Shown: piece after piece, positions 1 through 6,818 of the stretch
How the letters are laid out: each line of letters opens with the position of its first letter
Numbering within the stretch: the stretch's first letter is position 1
NCBI GenBank assembly: GCA_947466165.1
Contig: CANIDW010000068.1
Location: 1 to 7,648, forward strand
From: Comamonadaceae bacterium
GTDB lineage: Bacteria; Pseudomonadota; Gammaproteobacteria; Burkholderiales; Burkholderiaceae_C
DNA: 7,648 nt
Direction: 5' to 3'
The notes under the pieces: generated by a model
What the model was told of the DNA's origin: nothing
Seen by the model: only the letters and a program-made list of their open reading frames with translations
Database searches by the model: none
Position numbers and translations under genes: made by a program

Positions 1-18
1 AAAGCCTTGGTGTTTGGA
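1..18. other. Left flank after narI
   Basis: Only 18 bases follow the narI stop. They contain no terminator hairpin and no start codon for a following gene that I can recognise, so it cannot be told from this window whether the operon ends with narI or continues. Confidence 0.5.
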
Positions 19-735
19 TCAACGGGTCCGGTGCCGGGCAGCCGGCACGCCGATTCGACGGCTGCGCACCATCTGGTAAGGGCGAAAGAGGTAGGCAAGC
101 GATCCGAAGCCGCTCCAGACATGCACCAGTCGGGTGAAAGGAAAGATCAGAAAGATCGTCATACCCAGGAACATGTGCGCCTTGAACAGCCAGCCGGCTT
201 CGGCCAGTAACTCGGACGCACCGGCGCGAAAGGTCATGATGTGCTGTGCCCAGCCGGCGAGCTTGAGCATCATGCTGCCGTCCAGATGCTGGGCCGACAT
301 CGCGATGGTGCCCAGACCGAGCACCAGTTGCAGCCACAGCAATACCAGCAGCAAGATGTCGCTGGCTCTGGAGTTGATGCGGATACGCGGGTCTGTCAGG
401 CGGCGGTGCAGCAAGATCGTGACACCGGCAAAGGCCAGCAAACCAAATAAGCCGCCCGACACCATCGCCACCAGCTGCTTGTCGCCGGCGCTGATGAAAT
501 GCTCGTACACAAAGTGCGGCGTCAGCATGCCAAAGCTGTGACCAAAGAATAAAAACAGCACACCCACGTGAAACAAGTTGCTGCCCCAGCGCAGCTGACC
601 TGCCCGCAGCAGTTGCGAAGAGTCGCTCTTCCAGGTGTACTGGTCACGGTCAAAGCGGATCAGGCTGCCGAGCAGAAAAACTGTCAGGCACAGGTAGGGA
701 TAGATGCCAAATAAAAAGTGGTCCAGCTCGCTCAT
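19..735 (-). CDS. narI: Respiratory nitrate reductase, gamma subunit NarI (diheme cytochrome b)
   Basis: NarI is the membrane anchor and quinol oxidase of the NarGHI complex. It oxidises quinol toward the periplasmic side and passes electrons inward through two b hemes, contributing to the proton gradient. The product is 238 residues (225 in E. coli) with about five hydrophobic helices: ~5-25, ~53-71, ~88-110, ~127-147 and ~183-204. All four heme ligands stand at the same numbers as in E. coli: His56 (NLFHVG) and His205 (RLVHVWS) for heme bP, and His66 (FGHSFGM) and His187 (KAHMFLG) for heme bD. The block GMLTPHFVYEHF after His66 is typical. The C-terminal tail after the last helix (RPYQMVRSRRIG...) is strongly basic and about a dozen residues longer than in E. 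coli; it would face the cytoplasm by the positive-inside rule. The start is supported by a GGAG and by the ATGA overlap with narJ. Confidence 0.99.
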   Translation of the reverse strand: MSELDHFLFGIYPYLCLTVFLLGSLIRFDRDQYTWKSDSSQLLRAGQLRWGSNLFHVGVLFLFFGHSFGMLTPHFVYEHFISAGDKQLVAMVSGGLFGLLAFAGVTILLHRRLTDPRIRINSRASDILLLVLLWLQLVLGLGTIAMSAQHLDGSMMLKLAGWAQHIMTFRAGASELLAEAGWLFKAHMFLGMTIFLIFPFTRLVHVWSGFGSLAYLFRPYQMVRSRRIGVPAARHRTR

Positions 736-1427
736 GTCCGGGCTCCAGCTGCGCCGGTTTTTTGGCGAATGATGTGAATCGGTTGAGCCTGCCCGGGCTT
801 GGCCTGGCCTTGCGTTGAGCAGCCGTCAAACACCACGGGCTCGGCCCAAACAGTGTCCAGCGGCTCATCGGCTGCAATCAGCACAGGCTGCGGTTTTTCA
901 CCGGCCAGCTCCAGCAGCGCACCCAGAACGGCGGCGTAAGCGCTGTTGCGCTGCTGCAGGGCGGCAAAGATGGCGTTGAAGATGTGCGCCATCTCGGCCA
1001 GAAACTCACGCGCTTCGCGGGGTGGCTGGGTCGAAGTGAACTCCAGCACCACCGGCAGAAAGTCCGGCATCTCGCCTTCGGCCAGAAACAGGCCGGCTTT
1101 TTCATAGGTCTGCGCCAAATCGATCATGGCCGGGCCACGCTCACGCGAGTCGCCGTGGACATGCTCGAACAGGTGCAGCGAGGTCGCGCGGCCCCGGTCG
1201 AAGAGTTCAACATAAGCGGCTTCTGTGTCCAGCGAGGCCGGTCGTCCGAGTTGCTCGATCAGGGCGTCCAGCTCGGCCAGTCGCAACGGTGTTAATGCGC
1301 GCTCTTCGTGCAGCGCCTGTTGCAGCTCGCTCAGGTGATCGCGCAATTCGGCGTCCGGGTAGCCCAGCAGCCGTGCCAGCACGCGCAGACTCTTGCCGGC
1401 GGGCAAGGCGTTGTTAAAAAGTGCCAT
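732..1427 (-). CDS. narJ: Nitrate reductase molybdenum cofactor assembly chaperone NarJ
   Basis: NarJ is a cytoplasmic chaperone of the NarJ/TorD/DmsD superfamily. It binds apo-NarG, helps molybdenum cofactor and FS0 insertion, and holds back membrane docking of NarGH to NarI until the cofactors are in place; it is not part of the finished enzyme. The 231-residue product is close to E. coli NarJ (236). The family signature spans residues 72-104: YVELFDRGRATSLHLFEHVH followed by GDSRERGPAMIDL. It is followed by a PDFLPVVLEF block (~121-130). The N-terminal part (SLRVLARLLGYPDAELRDHL) is the usual helical start. The C-terminal ~25 residues (Gln-, Lys-, Ala- and Gly-rich) are low in recognisable conservation and look flexible. 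Its TGA overlaps the narI ATG as ATGA, so NarJ and NarI are probably translationally coupled. Confidence 0.98.
   Translation of the reverse strand: MALFNNALPAGKSLRVLARLLGYPDAELRDHLSELQQALHEERALTPLRLAELDALIEQLGRPASLDTEAAYVELFDRGRATSLHLFEHVHGDSRERGPAMIDLAQTYEKAGLFLAEGEMPDFLPVVLEFTSTQPPREAREFLAEMAHIFNAIFAALQQRNSAYAAVLGALLELAGEKPQPVLIAADEPLDTVWAEPVVFDGCSTQGQAKPGQAQPIHIIRQKTGAAGART
743..746 (-). promoter_or_regulatory. Shine-Dalgarno of narI, inside the narJ 3' end
   Basis: GGAG on the minus strand lies 7 nt before the narI ATG at 735 and within the narJ coding sequence. It supports the chosen narI start and the coupled ATGA junction. Confidence 0.7.
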
Positions 1428-1430
1428 GGG

Positions 1431-2963
1431 TCAGACCTCCAATTTGATGGGGATGGTGCGTTTGTGTTGGCCGCCGAACAGGCTCAGTTCGCTGGCGCCG
1501 TCAGAGCAGCCGTTGCCGAAACTGAAACCGCAGCCGCCCCGCATATCGAAAGCGTTCTCTGCGTACTCTCGGTGTGAGGAGGGGATCACGAAGCGGTCTT
1601 CGTAGTTAGCGATCGCCATGAGGTGGTACATCTCCTCGACCTCTGCCACGCTCAAACCCGTTTGCGTCAGCACCGCCAGGTTCTGCACATGGTCCACATG
1701 CTTGCTGCGCTGGTAGGCGCGCATGGCCAGCATGCGTTCGAGGGCGCGAATCACCGGCGAGGTATCACCCGCCGTCAGCAGATTGGCCAGGTACTGCACC
1801 GGGATACGCATTTGAGCGATGTCGGGCAGCTCACCGTGCACGCCTATCAGGCCCGCGTTGGCCGCCGAGCTGATCGGTGACAGCGGCGGCACATACCAGA
1901 CCATGGGCAATGTGCGGTACTCGGGGTGCAGGGGCAGAGCGACTTTCCATTCGACGGCCATCTTGTAGACCGGGCTGCGGCGTGCGCCTTCCAGCCAGGC
2001 TTCGGGAATGCCGTCCAGCCGTGCCTGTGCGATGACATCCGGGTCGTTCGGGTTCAGGAAAATACCCAGCTGCGCCTCGTACAGGTCCTTGTCGTCCGGC
2101 ACACTCGCGGCTTCCTGGATGCGGTCCGCGTCATACAGAACCACGCCCAGGTAACGGATGCGGCCCACGCAGGTTTCGCTGCACACAGTGGGTTGACCGG
2201 CCTCGATACGCGGGTAGCAGAAGGTGCATTTTTCGGCCTTGCCGCTTTTCCAGTTGTAGTAGATTTTTTTGTAGGGGCAGCCTGAGACGCACATGCGCCA
2301 GCCGCGGCACTTGTCCTGGTCGATCAGCACAATGCCGTCTTCTTCGCGCTTGTAGATCGAGCCTGAAGGGCAACTTGCCACGCAGGCCGGGTTCAGGCAG
2401 TGCTCGCACAGGCGAGGCAGGTACATCATGAAGGTGTTCTCGAATTGACCCACCATGTCTTTTTGCACCTGCTCGAAATTGGCCAGGTTCGCGTCTTGGC
2501 TGCGTTTGGAAAATTCGCCACCCAGAATTTCTTCCCAGTTCGGGCCCCACTCAATTTTTTCCATGCGCTTGCCGGTGATCAGGCTGCGTGGTCGGGCGGT
2601 CGGCGTGGCCTTCATTTCTGGCGCGGCCTGCAAGTGCGCGTAATCGAAGGTGAAAGGCTCGTAGTAGTCGTCGATCTGCGGCATATTGGGGTTGGCGAAC
2701 AGGCGCATCAGCAGTTTCCATTTGCCACCCTGGCGCGGTTCAATGGAGCCATCGCTATTGCGCACCCAGCCGCCTTGCCACTTGTCCTGGTTTTCCCATT
2801 CTTTGGGGTAACCGATGCCGGGCTTGGTCTCGACGTTGTTGAACCAGGCGTATTCCATGCCGGCCCGGCTGGTCCAGACGTTTTTGCAGGTCACCGAACA
2901 GGTGTGGCAACCAATGCATTTGTCCAGGTTGAGCACCATGCCGATTTGCGCGCGTACCTTCAT
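1431..2963 (-). CDS. narH: Respiratory nitrate reductase, beta (iron-sulfur) subunit NarH
   Basis: NarH is the cytoplasmic electron-transfer subunit that carries electrons from the NarI hemes to NarG. The product is 510 residues, against 512 in E. coli. Four ferredoxin-type cysteine groups are complete: Cys16/19/22/26 (CIGCHTCSVTC), Cys186/189/194/198 (CEHCLNPACVASC), Cys219/225/229 (CRGWRMCVSGC) and Cys246/249/261/265 (CTFC...CSETC). In the third group Trp222 stands where a fourth cysteine would be, the hallmark of the single [3Fe-4S] cluster in NarH (Trp220 in E. coli). The enzyme therefore should have three [4Fe-4S] and one [3Fe-4S] cluster. The C-terminal block GGCGFSFGNGCSDGA (~476-490) is also typical of the family. 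The gene overlaps narG by 4 bp and is followed after 3 bp by narJ, whose ribosome binding site lies in the last narH codons. Nothing is missing or unusual. Confidence 0.99.
   Translation of the reverse strand: MKVRAQIGMVLNLDKCIGCHTCSVTCKNVWTSRAGMEYAWFNNVETKPGIGYPKEWENQDKWQGGWVRNSDGSIEPRQGGKWKLLMRLFANPNMPQIDDYYEPFTFDYAHLQAAPEMKATPTARPRSLITGKRMEKIEWGPNWEEILGGEFSKRSQDANLANFEQVQKDMVGQFENTFMMYLPRLCEHCLNPACVASCPSGSIYKREEDGIVLIDQDKCRGWRMCVSGCPYKKIYYNWKSGKAEKCTFCYPRIEAGQPTVCSETCVGRIRYLGVVLYDADRIQEAASVPDDKDLYEAQLGIFLNPNDPDVIAQARLDGIPEAWLEGARRSPVYKMAVEWKVALPLHPEYRTLPMVWYVPPLSPISSAANAGLIGVHGELPDIAQMRIPVQYLANLLTAGDTSPVIRALERMLAMRAYQRSKHVDHVQNLAVLTQTGLSVAEVEEMYHLMAIANYEDRFVIPSSHREYAENAFDMRGGCGFSFGNGCSDGASELSLFGGQHKRTIPIKLEV
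1435..1440 (-). promoter_or_regulatory. Consensus Shine-Dalgarno of narJ, within the last narH codons
   Basis: A perfect GGAGGT on the minus strand lies 7 nt before the narJ ATG and is read as part of the final Leu-Glu-Val codons of narH. It is the best ribosome binding site in the window by match to the anti-SD, and it settles the narJ start at 1427. Confidence 0.85.
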
Positions 2964-5900
2964 GCTGCTTCTCCCATTTGTTGCACGGCACGCAGGTACT
3001 CGTCATCGGTAGGCGTGTCCAGCCAGTCCACCTGGTTCATCTTGCGAACCACCACGAACTCGTCCCGGTTGGTGCCGATGGTTCCGTAGTAATTAAATCC
3101 GTAAGACAGCTGCGCGTAGCCGCCGATCATGTGGGTGGGCTTGAGCACGATGCGGGTGACCGAGTTGTGAATGCCGCCGCGCTGGCCGGTGATCTCCGAG
3201 CCGGGTGTGTTAACGATTTTTTCCTGCGCGTGGTACATCATCACCATGCCGGGCTTGACGCGCTGGCTGACCACGGCGCGTGCGGCGATCGCGCCGTTGA
3301 CGTTGTAGGCCTCGATCCAGTCGTTGTCCTGCACGCCAATGAGTTTGGCGTCGTCTTCGCTCAGCCAGATGATCGGGCCGCCCCGGCTGAGCGTGAGCAT
3401 CAACAGGTTGTCGGTGTAGGTTGAGTGAATGCCCCACTTCTGGTGCGGCGTGATGAAGTTCAGCAATATCTCAGCATGCCCGTTGCCGCGAATGCCGTGC
3501 ACGCCCGCGGTTGCTTTCAGGTTCACCGGCGGCCGGTAACTGGCCAGACCTTCGCCGAAGGCCAGCATCCACGGATGGTCCTGGTAGAACTGCTGGCGTC
3601 CGGTCAGGGTGCGCCAGGGGATCAGCTCGTTGACGTTGGTGTAGCCCGCGTTATAGGAAACAGTCTCAGACTCGATGCCGCTCCAGGTCGGCGAACTGAT
3701 GATCTTGCGCGGCTGTGCCTGGATGTCGCGAAAGCGGATCTTTTCGTCTTCGCGGTGCAGCGCCAGATGCGCGTGTTCACGACCGGTTTGCTTGCTCAGC
3801 GCAGCCCAAGCTTTGACCGCCACATGGCCGTTGGTCTCGGGCGCCAGTTGCAGCACCATTTCGCAGGCGTCGATGTCGCTCTCGATGCGCGGCATGCCCA
3901 GTGTCACACCCGGCTCTGTGACCAGACCGTTGAGTTCGCCTAGCTGGCGTACCTCGGTGTCGGTGTTCCACGCAATGCCCTTGCCGCCATTGCCGATCTT
4001 GTTCAGCAGCGGGCCCACCGCCGTGAAGCGCTTGTAAACGTTGGGATAGTCACGCTCGACCACTTGAATCTGCGGCGCGGTCTTGCCGGGAATCAGATCG
4101 CACTCGCCGCGCTTCCAGTCCTTGACCTCGATGGGCTGGGCCAGCTCGCCGGGCGAGTCGTGCATCAGCGGCGTGAGGACGACCTCTTGCTCGACACCCA
4201 GATGGCCTTCGCACAGTTCGCTGAATTTTTTGGCAAAGCCCTTGTAAATTTCCCAATCGCTTTTGGACTGCCACAGAGGATCTACCGCCGTGGACAGCGG
4301 GTGGATGAAGGGGTGCATATCGCTGGTGTTGAGGTCGTTTTTCTCGTACCAGGTGGCTGTTGGCAGCACGATGTCGGAGTACAGACAGGTCGTACTCATG
4401 CGAAAGTCCAGCGTGACCAGCAGGTCCAGCTTGCCTTCGGGGGCTTTGTCGTGCCAGACAACTTCTTCGGGCCTGGCTTCTTGTGCGCCCAGGTCTTTGC
4501 CTTGCACGCCGTTGGCAGTGCCCAGCAGGTGCTTGAGGAAATATTCATGCCCCTTGCCCGACGAGCCGATGATGTTGGAGCGCCAGACAAACATGTTGCG
4601 CGGCCAGTTGGCCGGGTGGTCCGGGTCTTCGCAGCTGAGCTTGAGCGAGCCGTCCTGCAGTGACTTGACGACATGGTCTTTGGTGTCCAGACCGGCGGCC
4701 TTGGCATCGCGCACCACTTGCATGGGGTTGGTCTGCAACTGCGGTGCACTGGGCAACCAGCCCATGCGTTCGGCGCGCACGTTGTAGTCGATCATGCTGC
4801 CGCCGAATTTTCTCCGGTCGGCCAGTGGCGACAACACTTCATCAACGCCCAGCTTCTCGTAACGCCACTGATCGGTGTGCGCATAAAAGAAGCTGGTGGA
4901 GTTCATTTGCCGCGGCGGGCGTATCCAGTCCAGCGCAAAGGCCAGCGGCGTCCAGCCGGTTTGCGGGCGCAGTTTTTCCTGTCCTACGTAGTGGGCCCAA
5001 CCGCCCCCGCTTTTACCGATACAGCCGCACATCATCAGCATATTGATCACGCTGCGGTAGTTCATGTCGCTGTGGTACCAGTGGTTCATGCCGGCGCCGA
5101 TAATGACCATCGAGCGACCTTCTGTCTTGTCGGCGTTGTCGGCGAACTGCCTGGCCACGGCGATCACCTGGTCGCGTGGCACGCCGGTAATCTGTTCTTG
5201 CCAGGCTGGTGTGTAAGGGGTGTTGTCGTTGAAGTCGGGAGCAGCCAGCTCGCCCGGCAGGCCGCGCGCAATGCCGTATTGCGCGACCTGCAGGTCGAAC
5301 ACGGTAGCCACCAGCGCCGAGCGTTCTTCGCCCGCCTTGCCCAGTGAAATTCGCTGCACCGGCACCTTGCGCACCAGTACATCGTCTTGCGCATTGTTGG
5401 GAAAGTGTTCATGGTGAATGCCGCCAAAGTAGGGGAAGCCAACTTTCACGCTGTCGTGAACTGTTGCGCCTTCCATCACCGAGAGCTTGAGATGAACCTC
5501 CCTGCCGTGGCGTGCTTCTTTGGGCTCCAGATTCCACTGCCCGGCGTCGGCGCGTCCATCGGGGCCCCATCGAAAACCGATGGCCCCTTGAGGTAGCACC
5601 ACGTTATCGCTCTCGTCGAAGGCCACGGTTTTCCACTCAGGGTTGTTGGCCTGGCCCAGCTTGCCGTTGAAGTCAGAGGCGCGCACATAGCGGTCAGGCA
5701 CCATGATCGTCTCACCGCCCGCCAGCACATGCTCTTTGAGCATGACCAGCATTGGCAGATCGGTGTAACGGCGGGCGTAGTTGTCAAAGTAGGCTGAGCG
5801 CGGCTTGCCGTTGCCGCCGAAGTAATGCTCTTTCAGGATCACATGGCCCATGGCCATGGCGAGTGCAGCATCCGTGCCCTGCTTGGGGTGCAGCCAGATG

Positions 5901-6775
5901 TCCGACAGCTTGGCCACCTCGGCGTAGTCGGGGGTGATTGCCACGGTCTTGGTGCCCTTGTAGCGGACTTCGGTGAAGAAGTGGGCGTCCGGCGTGCGTG
6001 TTTGCGGCACGTTCGAGCCCCAGGCGATTATGAAGCCCGAGTTGAACCAATCCGCCGATTCGGGCACATCGGTCTGCTCGCCCCAGACCTGCGGGCTGGA
6101 GGGAGGCAGGTCGCAGTACCAGTCGTAAAAACTCATGCACACGCCGCCGATCAGGGACAGGTAGCGTGAACCGGCCGCATAGCTGACCATGGACATGGCC
6201 GGAATGGGTGAGAAGCCGATGATGCGGTCGGCGCCGTATTTTTGGATGGTGTGGATATTGGACGCGGCGATGATTTCATTGACCTCCTCCCAGCTGGAGC
6301 GCACAAAGCCGCCCAGTCCGCGCACGCTTTGGTAGTCGAGGCGCTTGTTGCCGTCCTGCATGACGGCGGCCCAGGCCTGGACCGGTGCGAGAGTCAGCCT
6401 CGCATGGCGCCAGTGCTTGAGCAAGCGGGCGCGAACCATGGGGTACTTGACGCGGTTGGCGCTGTAGAGGTACCAGCTGTAGCTGGCGCCGCGGGCGCAG
6501 CCGCGAGGTTCGTGGTTGGGCATATCCCAGCGGGTGCGCGGGTAGTCGGTCTGCTGGGTTTCCCAAGCCACGATGCCGCCCTTGACGTAAATCTTCCAGG
6601 AGCATGAGCCTGTGCAGTTCACACCATGCGTGCTGCGCACAGTCTTGTCGTGCGCCCAGCGGTTGCGGTAAGCGTCTTCCCAGGTGCGGTCTTCGGCCGT
6701 GGTCACGCCGTGCGTCCCGGAAAACGATTCACGCGGGTTGGAAAAGTGGCTCAGGCGGTCCAGAAAATGACTCAT
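2960..6775 (-). CDS. narG: Respiratory nitrate reductase, alpha (catalytic) subunit NarG
   Basis: NarG reduces nitrate to nitrite in the cytoplasm at a Mo-bis(molybdopterin guanine dinucleotide) centre, using electrons from NarH. The product is 1271 residues; E. coli NarG is 1247. The FS0 [4Fe-4S] ligands are present: His50, Cys54, Cys58 and Cys93 (STHGVNCTGSCSW, then PRGCARGAS). The molybdenum ligand is Asp222 in FYDWYCDLPP. Other family blocks are GFSPIPAMSMVSYA (~187-200), GRSMVIIGAGMNHWYH (~553-568), CGCIGKSGGGWAHYVGQEK (~583-601), NTSDMHPFIHPLS (~816-828), QPRKIISSPTWSG (~1021-1033) and GIHSTYTDNLLMLTL (~1115-1129). No twin-arginine signal is seen, which fits the cytoplasm-facing Nar enzyme and argues against periplasmic or outward-facing relatives (Nxr of anammox type, chlorate or selenate reductases). 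The extra length relative to E. coli seems to lie mostly in small insertions around residues 315-365 and 404-415. The stop overlaps the narH start as ATGA. No frameshift or missing block is seen. Confidence 0.99.
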   Translation of the reverse strand: MSHFLDRLSHFSNPRESFSGTHGVTTAEDRTWEDAYRNRWAHDKTVRSTHGVNCTGSCSWKIYVKGGIVAWETQQTDYPRTRWDMPNHEPRGCARGASYSWYLYSANRVKYPMVRARLLKHWRHARLTLAPVQAWAAVMQDGNKRLDYQSVRGLGGFVRSSWEEVNEIIAASNIHTIQKYGADRIIGFSPIPAMSMVSYAAGSRYLSLIGGVCMSFYDWYCDLPPSSPQVWGEQTDVPESADWFNSGFIIAWGSNVPQTRTPDAHFFTEVRYKGTKTVAITPDYAEVAKLSDIWLHPKQGTDAALAMAMGHVILKEHYFGGNGKPRSAYFDNYARRYTDLPMLVMLKEHVLAGGETIMVPDRYVRASDFNGKLGQANNPEWKTVAFDESDNVVLPQGAIGFRWGPDGRADAGQWNLEPKEARHGREVHLKLSVMEGATVHDSVKVGFPYFGGIHHEHFPNNAQDDVLVRKVPVQRISLGKAGEERSALVATVFDLQVAQYGIARGLPGELAAPDFNDNTPYTPAWQEQITGVPRDQVIAVARQFADNADKTEGRSMVIIGAGMNHWYHSDMNYRSVINMLMMCGCIGKSGGGWAHYVGQEKLRPQTGWTPLAFALDWIRPPRQMNSTSFFYAHTDQWRYEKLGVDEVLSPLADRRKFGGSMIDYNVRAERMGWLPSAPQLQTNPMQVVRDAKAAGLDTKDHVVKSLQDGSLKLSCEDPDHPANWPRNMFVWRSNIIGSSGKGHEYFLKHLLGTANGVQGKDLGAQEARPEEVVWHDKAPEGKLDLLVTLDFRMSTTCLYSDIVLPTATWYEKNDLNTSDMHPFIHPLSTAVDPLWQSKSDWEIYKGFAKKFSELCEGHLGVEQEVVLTPLMHDSPGELAQPIEVKDWKRGECDLIPGKTAPQIQVVERDYPNVYKRFTAVGPLLNKIGNGGKGIAWNTDTEVRQLGELNGLVTEPGVTLGMPRIESDIDACEMVLQLAPETNGHVAVKAWAALSKQTGREHAHLALHREDEKIRFRDIQAQPRKIISSPTWSGIESETVSYNAGYTNVNELIPWRTLTGRQQFYQDHPWMLAFGEGLASYRPPVNLKATAGVHGIRGNGHAEILLNFITPHQKWGIHSTYTDNLLMLTLSRGGPIIWLSEDDAKLIGVQDNDWIEAYNVNGAIAARAVVSQRVKPGMVMMYHAQEKIVNTPGSEITGQRGGIHNSVTRIVLKPTHMIGGYAQLSYGFNYYGTIGTNRDEFVVVRKMNQVDWLDTPTDDEYLRAVQQMGEAA
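2971..2975 (-). promoter_or_regulatory. Shine-Dalgarno of narH, inside the narG 3' end
   Basis: GGGAG on the minus strand lies 7 nt before the narH ATG, within the last narG codons. It fixes the narH start, and with the ATGA overlap it indicates reinitiation or coupled translation of the two subunits, which are needed 1:1. Confidence 0.75.
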
Positions 6776-6781
6776 GGATAT

Positions 6782-6785
6782 CTCC
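6782..6785 (-). promoter_or_regulatory. Shine-Dalgarno of narG
   Basis: GGAG on the minus strand stands 6 nt before the ATG at 6775. It supports this start codon, as does the encoded N-terminus MSHFLDRLSHF, which lines up with the known NarG start MSKFLDRF. Confidence 0.75.
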
Positions 6786-6797
6786 AGTAATACGTGG

Positions 6798-6812
6798 TGA
6801 ACGGTGCGCTCA
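6798..6812 (-). other. possible small mRNA stem-loop between narK and narG
   Basis: Read on the transcribed sense (minus) strand, the sequence is TGAGCGCACCGTTCA. In RNA this can form a 6-bp stem (UGAGCG with CGUUCA, one G-U wobble) closed by a 3-nt CAC loop. It sits about 12 nt upstream of the narG Shine-Dalgarno and has no following U tract, so it is not a terminator. It might affect mRNA processing or stability at the narK/narG boundary, but a stem this short can arise by chance. Confidence 0.25.
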
Positions 6813-6818
6813 AGGGTG

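Larger units (their letters stand above)
6776..6818 (-). other. narK-narG intercistronic spacer
   Basis: This 43-bp spacer lies between the narK stop and the narG ATG. It holds the narG ribosome binding site and a short possible stem-loop. I see no terminator (no GC-rich stem followed by a T tract), no recognisable FNR-type TTGAT-N4-ATCAA palindrome and no convincing -35/-10 pair. This favours readthrough from narK into narG, although a weak internal promoter inside the narK coding region cannot be excluded by eye. Confidence 0.6.

Noticed and set aside
650..877. Minus-strand open frame across the narJ-narI junction
   Set aside because: It is in an alternative frame to both genes, has no recognisable domain, and is explained as a shadow of narJ and narI.
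2400..5347. A run of long plus-strand open frames (up to 229 codons) opposite narH and narG
   Set aside because: They lie antisense to clearly conserved genes. Their translations are rich in Ala, Arg, Gly, Val and His with no recognisable domain, as expected when a GC-rich gene is read on the opposite strand.
5843..5862. Repeated CATGGC/CCATGG units
   Set aside because: They encode the conserved NarG segment AMAMGHV; the repeat follows from the Ala-Met-Ala-Met sequence.
6473..6486. Perfect inverted repeat CCAGCT-GT-AGCTGG
   Set aside because: It lies within the conserved ASYSWYLYS coding block of narG and has only a 2-nt loop; codon choice for Ser, Tyr and Trp explains it.
2960..6775. Possibility that the enzyme is a nitrite oxidoreductase or a chlorate/selenate reductase instead of a nitrate reductase
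   Set aside because: There is no Tat signal on the alpha subunit, the NarG signature blocks match the NarGHI type throughout, and a NarJ and a diheme NarI with all four ligands follow in the standard order, with a NarK upstream.
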